A DNA stretch of 64,000 bases from Candidatus Gastranaerophilales bacterium (GCA_944324455.1 CALUWJ010000006.1:1-64000), one strand, 5' to 3'; positions 26,114 through 34,836 are shown, counted from the first letter of the stretch. Notes: a model not told the origin generated them from the sequence alone. Numbers and translations are program-made.

Positions 26114-26899
26114 CTATACTATTTGATTTGTTTGCTGCAATATATCAGAACCTGCTGTGATTACTTTTGAATTAGATTCATAAGCTCTTTCTGTTTTAAT
26201 TAAGCCGATTAATTCTTCAACAGTTTGAACATTCGACCCTTCAATAAAACATTGTTCAATTGTTCCATATCCTTCTTCGCCGGCCGTTCCTTGCAAAGGA
26301 GTTCCTGAGGCTTGTGTTTCACGGTATAAGTTATGACCTATTGCCAATAATCCTGAGGGATTTTGAAATTTTACAAGCTGAATTTGTCCTAATTGGGTTT
26401 GTTCAGAATTTGTACCTGTTGTACAAGATACAATCCCTGCTTGAGAAACAGTAATATCTTTAGCATTAATCGGAATTGTTATAGGCGGTTGCAGTTGATA
26501 ACCGTCTGATGTAACTAATGAACCATTTGCATCCATTTGCCAAGAACCATCACGAGTATAAGCAATTGAACCATCATCAAGAGTAATTTGAAAAAACCCA
26601 TCGCCTGCTATTGCCATATCAAGCTGTCTATCTGTTGATTGAAGTGTCCCTGGGGTAAAAATTCTTGTAGTAGCTGCTGTTTTTACACCAAGTCCAACCT
26701 CAATACCAACAGGTTGATATGTTCCTTGACCCATTTGGGCCCCCGGAGTTCTGATTGTTTGAGATAATAAATCTTGAAATTCCGCTCTAACTTTTTTATA
26801 ACCATAGGTAGATAAGTTTGCAATATTGTTTGAAATAACATCTAAGTTATTTTCTTGTGCTATCATACCTGTTGCTGCTGTAGTAAGCGCTCTTAACAT
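26114..26899 (-). CDS. flgG: flagellar distal rod protein FlgG
   Basis: 261 aa, the canonical FlgG length. The N-terminal helix MLRALTTAATGMIAQENNLDVISNNIANLSTYGYKKVRAEF-type block is the rod/hook signature (NNIANxxTxGYKK). QMGQGTYQPVGIEVGLG is typical FlgG; the C-terminus EELIGLIKTERAYESNSKVI is the second conserved helix. It is 12 bp downstream of the flgF-type gene. Confidence 0.95.
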   Translation of the reverse strand: MLRALTTAATGMIAQENNLDVISNNIANLSTYGYKKVRAEFQDLLSQTIRTPGAQMGQGTYQPVGIEVGLGVKTAATTRIFTPGTLQSTDRQLDMAIAGDGFFQITLDDGSIAYTRDGSWQMDANGSLVTSDGYQLQPPITIPINAKDITVSQAGIVSCTTGTNSEQTQLGQIQLVKFQNPSGLLAIGHNLYRETQASGTPLQGTAGEEGYGTIEQCFIEGSNVQTVEELIGLIKTERAYESNSKVITAGSDILQQTNQIV

Positions 26900-26911
26900 T
26901 TCATCCTCTTT

Positions 26912-27769
26912 CTATCTTGAAATATTTCCTAAATTGATGGCTTGTGAGACAGTATCACTTTGAGTTTTTAAAATTTTACTCATAGATTCATATCCTCTTG
27001 AAACATTGATTGAATTTAACATTTCTTTAATTGTATTAGCGTTAGACATTTCAATCATTCCTTGCTGCAAGCAATATGTACCTTCCGCTTTTGTATATAA
27101 TCCTGCATCTTTACCGTACATCGGAAGAAATTTCCCCTCCCCTATGGTTGATACGTTCGTTTTATCAGCAAAATCGCATACTTGAATTTTTTGCAGAGTT
27201 GCTCTATACATAGCATTGTTTAATTCTATTTGACCATTTTCACCGATTAATAAATCTTTTTGTATATCCAATCTGTTCATATCTTGCAAATTATCGGTTT
27301 CAGGATCTCTTGTTATTCTAATTCTTTTATTTTGAACATCCATAATATAATCACCGTCTTTATTCACAAGGTAATTATCGGTTGTAAGGGCAAAATTTCC
27401 TGTTCTTTGGTAATAATAATTTCTTTCATCATAAGGTACATCATCAGGAATATCATTATAGCGAACCTTAAAAAAACCATCCCCATGAAAAGCAACATCA
27501 AGCTTATTTTCAGATTGTTGCAAGCCGCCTTGCGAAAAATCAACATAAGTTCTGTCTGCTCTTGCACCATTACTTAAAACACCGACGTCTTTATATACGC
27601 CATTTTGATTTTTTGCCTGCACTTGTGATTGCATAACATCTTGAAATGTCATATTTATTCTTTTAAATCCTGCAGTTGTAACGTTTGCCAGATTGTGAGC
27701 AGTGACATCTTCAAAATCTATTAAAGCCTGCATTCCTTTTACAACAGAGCCAATCCCTCTTGTTATCAT
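26912..27769 (-). CDS. flgF: flagellar hook-basal body protein (FlgF type)
   Basis: 285 aa rod/hook-family protein. DFEDVTAHNLANVTTAGFKRINMTF is the N-terminal signature, and the C-terminus (EMSNANTIKEMLNSINVSRGYESMSKIL) the matching helix. It is longer than FlgG and precedes it, as FlgF does in most operons, so it is called FlgF; the family members FlgF and FlgG are hard to separate. The start overlaps the transglycosylase gene by 4 bp (ATGA). Confidence 0.88.
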   Translation of the reverse strand: MITRGIGSVVKGMQALIDFEDVTAHNLANVTTAGFKRINMTFQDVMQSQVQAKNQNGVYKDVGVLSNGARADRTYVDFSQGGLQQSENKLDVAFHGDGFFKVRYNDIPDDVPYDERNYYYQRTGNFALTTDNYLVNKDGDYIMDVQNKRIRITRDPETDNLQDMNRLDIQKDLLIGENGQIELNNAMYRATLQKIQVCDFADKTNVSTIGEGKFLPMYGKDAGLYTKAEGTYCLQQGMIEMSNANTIKEMLNSINVSRGYESMSKILKTQSDTVSQAINLGNISR

Positions 27770-28470
27770 ATTTTTGCCCCCTTAAGTTTTTCATAAGTTG
27801 ACATTATCGATTTAACATAATTTTGCGTTTCTTTATAAGGAGGAATTCCGCCATATCTTTTAACCGCATTTGGTCCGGCATTATAAGCTGCAAGCGCTAA
27901 TTTTTCATCATTATTAAATCTATCCATTAAACCTTTAATATATTTCACTCCGCCCTCTATATTTTCCCAAGGATTATATGCATCAACCACCCCAAGGCTT
28001 TTTGCTGTTGATGGCATTAATTGCATTAAACCCATTGCACCTTTTTTACTTGTAGCATTGGGGTTAAAACCTGATTCTTGTTTAATCATGGCTTTTATAA
28101 AATTACCATCTATATTATATTTTTGAGCAAATGTTTCAATGATTTCATCAATATTAGCCTTTTGACTCATTAAATCAACTTTTGATTTTAAATTGATTTC
28201 TTCTTTTTTGTCGGCTTCAATTTTTTTTGTATATTCATCAATCGGTCCAAGTTCAATTTCTTCAAGGGGTTTATTTTCTTTTTTAATATCTTCTTTAATT
28301 TTTCCATCTAAAACAGACTGAAAATTATTATTTTCAGTTTTAGCTATATTATTGTTACTATTTATCGAATTAATTTGACCCATCACATTTTCTAAAGCCT
28401 GAAAATTGCTTTCTATTGCATTTAATCTTGCAAGCGTCAAATTAAGGCTGGAAGATATGCCTTGTGTCAT
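27766..28470 (-). CDS. SLT-type lytic transglycosylase, flagellar
   Basis: 234 aa. The N-terminal ~110 residues are a helical, charged linker with no signal peptide; the C-terminal ~125 are a Slt/GH23 domain with KQESGFNP (catalytic Glu), GLMQLMPSTA and AAYNAGPNAVKRYGG. It cuts peptidoglycan. Placement as first gene of the flgF-G-A-H-I-J operon and the short FlgJ suggest it opens the wall for the rod. Without a Sec signal it may leave the cell by the flagellar export route, but that is inference. Confidence 0.88.
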   Translation of the reverse strand: MTQGISSSLNLTLARLNAIESNFQALENVMGQINSINSNNNIAKTENNNFQSVLDGKIKEDIKKENKPLEEIELGPIDEYTKKIEADKKEEINLKSKVDLMSQKANIDEIIETFAQKYNIDGNFIKAMIKQESGFNPNATSKKGAMGLMQLMPSTAKSLGVVDAYNPWENIEGGVKYIKGLMDRFNNDEKLALAAYNAGPNAVKRYGGIPPYKETQNYVKSIMSTYEKLKGAKI

Positions 28471-28507
28471 CCTTGCTAATTCTACCTCTTACCATTATCT
28501 AGTTTTT

Positions 28508-28526
28508 TGTGAAATATAAACTTTCA
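28508..28526. repeat. short palindrome upstream of the flagellar operon
   Basis: GTGAAA-N7-TTTCAC, 38 bp upstream of the transglycosylase ATG. The region has TATATT on the minus strand further upstream. It could be an operator or a 5' UTR hairpin. No sigma-28 or sigma-54 promoter is visible for this operon. Confidence 0.4.
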
Positions 28527-28586
28527 CATCAATAATATAGACTAATTTTACCTAAAAGCTCATCAATCAAAAGGTGTAATTTAATA

Positions 28587-28616
28587 AAAAAACTAAACCT
28601 TAGGGTTTAGTTTTAA
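28587..28616 (-). terminator. terminator of apt
   Basis: Stem AACTAAACC/GGTTTAGTT (extended by A/T pairs), followed on the minus strand by a long T run; 22 bp downstream of the apt stop. Confidence 0.75.
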
Positions 28617-28638
28617 ATAAATATTTTTTGTTTTATTT

Positions 28639-29166
28639 TTAATATTTCACAAGAGAAACAATTTTAATATCTTTTGGTAATTTTTCTCTGCCATCTAAAT
28701 CTTCAAGCTCAATTACAAAAGCAATTCCCACAGGTTCAGCAACTTGAGATACTAATTTAATAGCTGCTTGAGCCGTTCCTCCTGTGGCTAATAGGTCATC
28801 AACTATAAGAACTCTGTCACCTTTTTTTAGAGCGTCTTTATGAATTTCAATTTTATCTGTACCATATTCAAGCTCATATTCTTGAGAAATAACTTCGCAG
28901 GGAAGTTTTTTTGGTTTTCTTATCGGAATAAAACCGCAGTTTAATTTATATGCCAAAGGCATACCATAAATAAAACCTCTTGATTCAATTCCTGCAACAT
29001 AATCAATTTTTTCATCTTTAAATTGTTCATATATTTCATCAACTGTTAACTTAAGAGTTTGTGCGTCTTTTAGTGCAGTTGTAATATCTCTAAACATTAT
29101 TCCTTTTTTTGGAAAATCAGGAACATTTCTAATCATTGATTTAATTTTTTCAATATTTGAGCTCAT
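28639..29166 (-). CDS. apt: adenine phosphoribosyltransferase
   Basis: 175 aa, the usual length. It salvages adenine to AMP using [21 protein letters not shown] is the PRPP-binding motif; [16 protein letters not shown] and [12 protein letters not shown] are conserved in Apt. AAAGGAA precedes the ATG. The gene stands alone, with its own terminator, between the flagellar operon and the divergent prfB. Confidence 0.95.
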   Translation of the reverse strand: MSSNIEKIKSMIRNVPDFPKKGIMFRDITTALKDAQTLKLTVDEIYEQFKDEKIDYVAGIESRGFIYGMPLAYKLNCGFIPIRKPKKLPCEVISQEYELEYGTDKIEIHKDALKKGDRVLIVDDLLATGGTAQAAIKLVSQVAEPVGIAFVIELEDLDGREKLPKDIKIVSLVKY

Positions 29167-29235
29167 CTTAAATTCCTTTATTTTTTAACCATTATTTATT
29201 TTATCAAAAACACAATAAAATAACTATTTTTATAG

Positions 29236-29241
29236 TAAAAT
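29236..29241 (+). promoter_or_regulatory. -10 element of prfB, possible leaderless start
   Basis: TAAAAT ending 6 nt before ATG 29248, without a Shine-Dalgarno. TATAGT at 29231-29236 is an alternative -10 that would give an 11-nt gap. Confidence 0.4.
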
Positions 29242-29247
29242 TATTTT

Positions 29248-30343
29248 ATGGACAATCTTTTAATTGATGAATTAAAACAAAATTTAAACACCTTATCTGA
29301 TAGATATAATTCTATAGAAAGGTGTCTTTGACAAAAATAATCTTAATTTACGCCAAAAAGAAATTGATGAAGAATTAAAAAAAGAAAATATCTGGTCTAA
29401 TCAAGAATTATCTTCAAAACTTTTAAAAGAACAAAAAGAAATCAAATCTAAACTTGAAAATCTTTCAAAATGGTATTCAACTCTTGAAGATTCTAAAATT
29501 GCAATAGAATTAGAAGATGAAAATTTAATTTTAGAATGCCAAAATAATCTTAATTTATTAGAAAAAGAATTTGATAAATTTGACCTTGAAAATATGCTAA
29601 ATGGTGAATATGATAAATCTGACGCTATTTTAACGGTTAATGCTGGTGCAGGCGGCACTGACGCTCAAGATTGGGCAGATATGCTTTTAAGGATGTATTT
29701 AAGATGGGCACAGTTAAAAGAATATAAAACAGAATTATTAGATAAATCTGATGGAGATGAAGCAGGGATTAAATCTGCTACAATAAAAATCTCAGGACTT
29801 TATGCTTATGGTTATATAAAAGCTGAAAAAGGCGTGCATAGGCTTGTTAGGATTTCACCATTTAACGCTAACGGCAAAAGACAAACAAGCTTTGCTTCAA
29901 TTGAGGTTTCGCCTGTTATAGAAGATTTTGAAAAAGAAATAAACATCCCCCCTCAAGATATTGAGGTTGACACAATGCGCTCGGGAGGTGCAGGCGGTCA
30001 AAATGTTAATAAAGTTGAAACAGCAGTCAGAATTAAACACATTCCGACAGGAATAGTTGTAAAATGCCAACAACAACGCTCTCAACTGCAAAATAAAGAA
30101 ACAGCTATGCAAATGCTTGCTTCAAAGCTTCTTTTAATTAAACAACAAGAGCACGAGAAAAAATTAGGACAATTAAAAGGTGAAGTAATGGATGCTAACT
30201 TTGGCTCTCAAATAAGAAGTTATGTTTTTCATCCTTATAAAATGGTTAAAGACCATAGAACAAGTTATGAAACAGCAAATGTTGAAGCAGTTATGAATGG
30301 CGAAATTGATGGTTTTATTGAAAGCTATTTAAGAAAAAAATAA
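29248..30343 (+). CDS. prfB: peptide chain release factor 2, with programmed +1 frameshift
   Basis: 364 aa when the frameshift is made. The first 27 codons (29248-29328) end in CTT followed by an in-frame TGA at 29329-29331; slipping +1 on CTT-T reads GAC and continues from 29330 to the stop at 30343. An AGGTG Shine-Dalgarno-like element lies just before the slip site. This is the classical RF2 autoregulation. The RF2-specific SPF tripeptide (RISPF) and the GGQ motif (GAGGQNVNK) are intact. Reading only from the internal ATG 29594 would miss the N-terminal domain. A possible leaderless start is noted at 29236. Confidence 0.95.
29326..29332 (+). other. prfB: programmed +1 frameshift site of prfB
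   Basis: CTT TGA C: the slip codon CTT is followed by the UGA that RF2 itself recognises and a C, the weakest termination context. This is the conserved RF2 slip site. A purine-rich AGGTG lies directly upstream. Confidence 0.95.
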
Positions 30344-30344
30344 C

Positions 30345-31583
30345 TTAAAACCCTCTTAATAATCTTTTAGAATTTTTTTCAACTACAACTAAGATATCTT
30401 TTCCAATATTATTTTGAAATCCGCTTATAACTTCATTTATAATATCAGGAAGTTTTTCACATTGATTTTTAATAATCTTTTTTAATTGAGTAAAATTAAT
30501 ATTATTTTCTTTTGCCAATCTTTCAAAATGTCTTAATAAAATTTTATCATGTTCATAATATCCGCCTATTTTCATTGCCATTTTTTTAGTCATTTCAGGA
30601 TAAACCTGAGAACATAAAATATCATAAGCAGGCGCTAATTCAATATTGCCGTCATCAAAATACAAAATAGAAAAATTCTTGCCATGGGCATCGTTGTTAC
30701 CTATTAAATAATTAAAAACCATTAATTCTAAAAATTGATTTACTGCTTTAGCAGGCATGGTTGTTTTTCTTAAAATTTCAAAACATCTTTTAAAATCAAC
30801 CCCGCCCTCTGCTTGATATTTATAGGCGCTTATTATATTTGAAGCTTGGCAAAAATCTTCTTGATGTATTCTTTTTATTTTATTATTAACAATTTCTCTA
30901 TCATATCTTTCAATTAAAAAATATTTTAAATCTTCTACTTGCCCTATTTCGACTTTTGGAACTTTTATTCCCAATTTTTGTGCTGATTTTAAACAAATAT
31001 ATTCATTTTCAATTGTTTCATCCAAACCAGCAATCACAGGCTTCAATATATGAGTTGTTGGAGTGTTATTTTTAGGTATTGCAATTTTATTATCAAAAAC
31101 AATAACAGATGTCTTATCTTGAGCTCCCGCTAAAGATAATCTCATATCTTTATAAGGAGTAAATAAAGGCTTCTTAGGAAGCTCGTTAATATATTTTTTA
31201 AGCTCATCAACAGTTAAAATTTTATAGTCCAATTCATAACTATCTTTTAAATATTTTTTTGATAACTCATAATCATCGCCATCAAAAAAAGAAACAGCGC
31301 CCGCACAATCATAGCCTATGGCTTTTAAAATTGAAAAATCATTCTTTGGGTTAATCCCGTATTTTTTCCCAATTGCAATTCTTGTGTGTTCACTCTCAGG
31401 TAATAATCCATTAAAAAACCCCCTGCAATCATTATTTTTAAAAGCTTCATTTTGAATAGGCAAACTTAAAGATAAAATTCTATTTACATTTTCACAATAC
31501 TGAAAAGTTATTCCGCCATTATTATCTTTATTTAGTTTTCCTATTAATTTATCGTTCAAAAATACATTTAAAAAATTTTTCAA
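30345..31583 (-). CDS. hipA: HipA-family serine/threonine kinase toxin
   Basis: 412 aa. HipA kinases phosphorylate targets such as glutamyl-tRNA synthetase and cause growth arrest. An N-terminal subdomain (FLNDKLIGKL, FNGLLPESEHTRIAI) is followed by the HipA core SLAGAQDKTSV, the catalytic loop IGNNDAHGKNFSIL and the metal-binding PAYDILCS. All key residues are present, so it looks active. It is downstream of hipB (18-bp gap) and convergent with prfB. Its stop is 1 bp from the prfB stop. Confidence 0.92.
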   Translation of the reverse strand: MKNFLNVFLNDKLIGKLNKDNNGGITFQYCENVNRILSLSLPIQNEAFKNNDCRGFFNGLLPESEHTRIAIGKKYGINPKNDFSILKAIGYDCAGAVSFFDGDDYELSKKYLKDSYELDYKILTVDELKKYINELPKKPLFTPYKDMRLSLAGAQDKTSVIVFDNKIAIPKNNTPTTHILKPVIAGLDETIENEYICLKSAQKLGIKVPKVEIGQVEDLKYFLIERYDREIVNNKIKRIHQEDFCQASNIISAYKYQAEGGVDFKRCFEILRKTTMPAKAVNQFLELMVFNYLIGNNDAHGKNFSILYFDDGNIELAPAYDILCSQVYPEMTKKMAMKIGGYYEHDKILLRHFERLAKENNINFTQLKKIIKNQCEKLPDIINEVISGFQNNIGKDILVVVEKNSKRLLRGF

Positions 31584-31601
31584 AATTTAATTTCCCAATT
31601 A

Positions 31602-31814
31602 CTAAAGAGGTTTTCGTATATCAATTTTAAGCCCTAAAGCAAGACAAACATCGATAACTTTTCCAATTTGCGCTGTGGCTTTGCCATTTTCCAAATCAAC
31701 AAGAAATCTTATTCCGACATTGGCCGCAAGTGCCAAATCAGCCTGAGTCAATTTTTGACTTTTTCTGGTTTCTTTAATTACTAATCCTAGTTTTTTAGTG
31801 TCGTCTATTATCAT
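31602..31814 (-). CDS. hipB: HipB-like antitoxin, HTH regulator
   Basis: 70 aa, a Cro/CI-type helix-turn-helix (LGLVIKETRKSQKLTQADLALAANVGIRFLVDLENGK). HipB neutralises HipA and represses the operon. It is smaller than E. coli HipB (88 aa), ending close after the HTH. The ATG (31814) has AGG 7 nt upstream, which lies inside operator 1, so repressor binding would also cover the ribosome-binding region. Confidence 0.9.
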   Translation of the reverse strand: MIIDDTKKLGLVIKETRKSQKLTQADLALAANVGIRFLVDLENGKATAQIGKVIDVCLALGLKIDIRKPL

Positions 31815-31816
31815 TT

Positions 31817-31834
31817 TTTTACCTATCGGTAAAA
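31817..31834. promoter_or_regulatory. hipBA operator 1
   Basis: Perfect palindrome TTTTACC-TATC-GGTAAAA, immediately upstream of the hipB ATG and containing its ribosome-binding AGG. Confidence 0.75.
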
Positions 31835-31866
31835 ATTTACACTATTTTAATAAAAAAAGCAATCTT

Positions 31867-31884
31867 TTTTACCGCTCGGGAAAA
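31867..31884. promoter_or_regulatory. hipBA operator 2
   Basis: TTTTACC-GCTC-GGGAAAA, one mismatch from the perfect palindrome. Its centre is 50 bp from operator 1. Confidence 0.7.
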
Positions 31885-31915
31885 AAACAATAAAAATAAC
31901 AAATATATAGTTAAA

Positions 31916-31933
31916 TTTTACCGTTCAGTAAAA
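31916..31933. promoter_or_regulatory. hipBA operator 3
   Basis: TTTTACC-GTTC-AGTAAAA, one mismatch. Its centre is 49 bp from operator 2 and about 55 bp upstream of the -10 of the divergent gene at 32013. GTAAAAATTTACA follows both operator 1 and operator 3. Confidence 0.7.
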
Positions 31934-31975
31934 ATTTACATTAAACTTTTATTTAATAAAAAAATAAAATTTCTA

Positions 31976-31984
31976 TGATATAAT
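31976..31984 (+). promoter_or_regulatory. extended -10 of the secreted-protein gene
   Basis: TGaTATAAT, a perfect extended -10. A second TATAAT lies at 31990-31995. The ATG is at 32013 with GGGG 7 nt upstream. Confidence 0.6.
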
Positions 31985-32012
31985 GGCTCTATAATATAGA
32001 TGGGGAATTAAA

Positions 32013-32477
32013 ATGAAAAAGTTATTGTTAATTTTATCTATTATAATAATGAGCGCAACATTTGCACTTGCCAATGACGACAAAACAGAAGTTTTAAATA
32101 CTTTTAATAAATATATTAATGACGCAAATTCATATTCAGAAAATTTAGCAAATTATTATATTGATAACGCTAAAATTATCCGAGTAGTAAACAAAAAACA
32201 AGGTGGTCAAAAAACAATTATTATACCATTTGACAGATACGTAAAAGAATTAAAACAACACGCAGTTTTAGCTAAAACAGTAAAATATAAAAACACTTAT
32301 ACTAATAAAAAAGTTGAAAAAATAAATAAAGACTATAAAGTTTCAGCTAAAAGAATACCAAGAAATGATAAAACAGGACTTGATTGCTACTTTATTTTCA
32401 CCAAAACCAATTCAGGTTGGAAAATTAAAGAAGAAAGTATGACAACAAATGTTCAAACTTTTCTAAACGCAAAATAA
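32013..32477 (+). CDS. small secreted protein, NTF2-like fold possible
   Basis: 154 aa. A clear signal peptide (MKKLLLILSIIIMSATFALA) precedes a 130-residue Lys-rich domain. The pattern of a helix (TEVLNTFNKYINDANSYS), a strand region and a final FTKTNSGWKIKEESMTT resembles NTF2/SnoaL-type domains, but this is not a firm family match. The protein is probably periplasmic. It diverges from hipBA across the 198-bp region with three operators, so HipB might also affect it. A terminator follows. Confidence 0.75.
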   Translation: MKKLLLILSIIIMSATFALANDDKTEVLNTFNKYINDANSYSENLANYYIDNAKIIRVVNKKQGGQKTIIIPFDRYVKELKQHAVLAKTVKYKNTYTNKKVEKINKDYKVSAKRIPRNDKTGLDCYFIFTKTNSGWKIKEESMTTNVQTFLNAK

Positions 32478-32482
32478 ATAAA

Positions 32483-32509
32483 AAAATCGAGAGCTTTGCT
32501 CTCGATTTT
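32483..32509. terminator. bidirectional terminator
   Basis: 12-bp perfect stem AAAATCGAGAGC/GCTCTCGATTTT with a 3-base loop, between the secreted-protein gene and the convergent small gene at 32528. Confidence 0.85.
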
Positions 32510-32527
32510 AATATAATAGCGCAAAAC

Positions 32528-32710
32528 TTATGCTATAATGTCTAATTTTTGACCGTTTCTTGATAATGAACGACAGTCATTGCAATTGATATTTAATTTT
32601 TCCCCACGAAATGCAAGATTTGTATTATTCTTGTATGCCATTTGAGGATTAATCGCAATAGGATTAGACATCATAGTCCTGTTTGCAATTGCTCTAATAG
32701 GTTGTATCAT
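32528..32710 (-). CDS. small hypothetical protein with AFRG motif
   Basis: 60 aa from ATG 32710. The start is certain because a near-perfect AAAGGAGG Shine-Dalgarno lies 5 nt upstream; the longer frame to 32770 is not used. The sequence is Asn/Arg-rich with LAFRGEKLN at about residue 31 and two cysteines (NCNDC). No known domain. A hydrophobic residue, aromatic Phe, any residue, Gly (AFRG) resembles the ISFSG segment in the protein at 44519. Confidence 0.75.
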   Translation of the reverse strand: MIQPIRAIANRTMMSNPIAINPQMAYKNNTNLAFRGEKLNINCNDCRSLSRNGQKLDIIA

Positions 32711-32812
32711 ACTAACCTCCTTTAAGCACACACTACGACTTATTATATCATAAACTACAAAACCCCTCAATATAAAAAATTGCTATTCATTTTGAAAAAT
32801 TCCTTTTTATAT

Positions 32813-32818
32813 TATAAT
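32813..32818 (+). promoter_or_regulatory. -10 element of der, probable leaderless start
   Basis: Perfect TATAAT ending 6 nt before ATG 32825. The six bases between are all T, so no ribosome binding site exists. Confidence 0.55.
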
Positions 32819-32824
32819 TTTTTT

Positions 32825-34144
32825 ATGAAAGAAAAAGTTATAGCTGTCATAGGACGTCCAAACGTCGGAAAATCAACTCTTGTAAATAGAATTGCAGGAA
32901 AAAGACTATCTATTGTTGATGATAAACCAAATATAACAAGAGATAGAATTTATATTAATGCCTCTTGGCAAGATAAAAACTTCATCCTGATTGATACAGG
33001 AGGTATTGTTGAGGGTAATGAAGATGAATTTGTTAAAAACATCAATGCCCAAGTTGATTTAGCTCTTGAAGAAGCAGATTTAATTTTATTTATTGTTGAT
33101 GCTAAAACAGGCTTAAATCCTTATGATTATGATATAGCCAATAAATTAAGACAAATAAAAAAAGAAGTTTTATTAGTTGTAAATAAAGTTGATTCAAAAG
33201 CACAAAAAGATTTAGCAAATGAATTTTGGGCGCTTGGTTTTGATGATATGCACCTTTTATCAGCACTCCATGGGGATGGCGGCGTGGGTGATTTATTGGA
33301 CATTATAACCAAAGATATTGAAAAACAAGAAGAACAATCAACAGATAATGAAGATATAATTAAAATTGCCATAGTAGGAAAGCCAAACGCAGGCAAAAGC
33401 TCTATTTTAAATAATCTTTTAAAAAAACAAAGAGCAATTGTTAGCGATGTTTCAGGCACAACAAGAGATTCAATAGATGAAGAAATCATTTATGATGATA
33501 AAATTTTTAGATTAGTTGATACCGCAGGAATAAGAAAAAAATCAAAAGTAGATTATGGCGTTGAAATGTTTGCGGTAGATAGAGCAATAAGAGCAATAAG
33601 GGAATGTGATGTTGCGCTTTTAGTTATAGATAGTTCTGAAGGCTTATCTGACCAAGATAAAAAAATTGCAAGCATTTGCGAAGAAGCCGGTTGCGGTTTA
33701 ATTCTGGCTTTCAATAAATGGGACTTAATTAAAAATGTTCAAACTCATAAATTTGAAGAAGAAATTGAAAAAGAAGCCCCATTTTTAAATTACGCACAAA
33801 AAATCTTTATCAGCGCAAAAACAGGTCAAAGACTCGATAATATATTCAAAATGGCAGTTGAAGTTCAAAAAGAAAGAGAAAAAAGAATTTCAACAGGACT
33901 TTTAAACAAGGTTATTAATGAAGCATATAATCTAAATCCGCCATCTTCCGTAAAAGGTAAAACTTTAAGAATATATTATTCAACACAAGCCAAAAACAAT
34001 CCTCCGACTTTTGTTATTTTTATCAACAACAAAGACCTAATCCAAGACCACTATAAAAGATACTTATCTAAAAAATTAAGAGAAAACTTTGGCTTCAAAG
34101 GCACTCCAATAGTGGTTTCATATAGACAAAAAGGAGATAAATAA
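32825..34144 (+). CDS. der: ribosome assembly GTPase Der (EngA)
   Basis: 439 aa from ATG 32825, with two tandem GTPase domains and a C-terminal KH-like domain. Domain 1 has GRPNVGKST, DTGG and NKVD; domain 2 has GKPNAGKSS, DTAG and NKWD. Der acts in 50S subunit maturation. A TTG at 32780 would add 15 hydrophobic residues not seen in the family. TATAAT is 6 nt before ATG 32825. plsY follows with its ATG overlapping the der stop region. Confidence 0.96.
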   Translation: MKEKVIAVIGRPNVGKSTLVNRIAGKRLSIVDDKPNITRDRIYINASWQDKNFILIDTGGIVEGNEDEFVKNINAQVDLALEEADLILFIVDAKTGLNPYDYDIANKLRQIKKEVLLVVNKVDSKAQKDLANEFWALGFDDMHLLSALHGDGGVGDLLDIITKDIEKQEEQSTDNEDIIKIAIVGKPNAGKSSILNNLLKKQRAIVSDVSGTTRDSIDEEIIYDDKIFRLVDTAGIRKKSKVDYGVEMFAVDRAIRAIRECDVALLVIDSSEGLSDQDKKIASICEEAGCGLILAFNKWDLIKNVQTHKFEEEIEKEAPFLNYAQKIFISAKTGQRLDNIFKMAVEVQKEREKRISTGLLNKVINEAYNLNPPSSVKGKTLRIYYSTQAKNNPPTFVIFINNKDLIQDHYKRYLSKKLRENFGFKGTPIVVSYRQKGDK

Positions 34145-34740
34145 TGAACTATCTTTATATTTTAGCTTTTGCACTTATTGCATATTTAATTGGCTCAATC
34201 CCGACAGGATATATAATTGTAAAACTAAAAACCAATCAAGACATAAGAACAATAGGTTCAGGCTCAACAGGCGCAACAAACGTTAAAAGAGTTTTAGGCA
34301 AAAAATGGTTCTTTATTGTAATGCTTCTTGATGCTTTTAAAGGGGCTTTACCTGTTATTTTAGCAAAATTATTAACGCTTGATACTTATGGAATTTATGC
34401 GGTAATTAGCGCAATTTTTGTTATTATCGGTCATTCTAAACCCATTTTTTTACAATTCAAAGGCGGAAAATCAGTTGCTTCAGGAGTGGGCACAATTTTG
34501 GCCCTTAATCCTTTGGTAGGTCTTTCAATTGCAGTTATATGGGGAATTATAACCTATGTTTCAAAATATGTTTCCCTAGGCTCAATCATTGCTCTAATTT
34601 TATCACCATTTTTAATGTATATTTTTAAAAATCCTATCGGATATATAGTATATTGTGCAATTGCAGCTATATATATTGTTTGGTTGCATAGAGAAAACAT
34701 TAAAAGACTAATTAAAGGCGAAGAAAATAAAGTTCGCTAA
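34144..34740 (+). CDS. plsY: glycerol-3-phosphate acyltransferase PlsY
   Basis: 198 aa integral membrane enzyme, about five to six helices, that transfers acyl from acyl phosphate to glycerol-3-phosphate. The three PlsY motifs are visible: GSIPTGYIIVK with GSGSTGATNVKR, then FKGGKSVASG, and HRENIKRL near the end. AGGAG is inside the end of der. It is downstream in the der operon; the following 96 bp lead to an unrelated gene. Confidence 0.95.
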   Translation: MNYLYILAFALIAYLIGSIPTGYIIVKLKTNQDIRTIGSGSTGATNVKRVLGKKWFFIVMLLDAFKGALPVILAKLLTLDTYGIYAVISAIFVIIGHSKPIFLQFKGGKSVASGVGTILALNPLVGLSIAVIWGIITYVSKYVSLGSIIALILSPFLMYIFKNPIGYIVYCAIAAIYIVWLHRENIKRLIKGEENKVR

Positions 34741-34836
34741 ATTTTATTGACTTTTTAAATAAAAACATTAAAAAATCAATAAAATAAATTATAGAATTTC
34801 TCACAACTATTTAATAAACTATATAGTGAGGTAATT

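Noticed and set aside
29594-30343. Separate, short prfB starting at ATG 29594
   Set aside because: The true gene starts at 29248 and needs the programmed +1 frameshift at 29326-29332; the short frame lacks the N-terminal domain.
30345-31814. HipBA as part of a mobile element
   Set aside because: No terminal repeats or recombinase flank the module, and composition matches its neighbours.
32780-32824. N-terminal extension of Der from TTG 32780
   Set aside because: The TTG lies upstream of the TATAAT at 32813-32818, so the expected transcript would not include it, and the family starts at MKEKVIAVIG.
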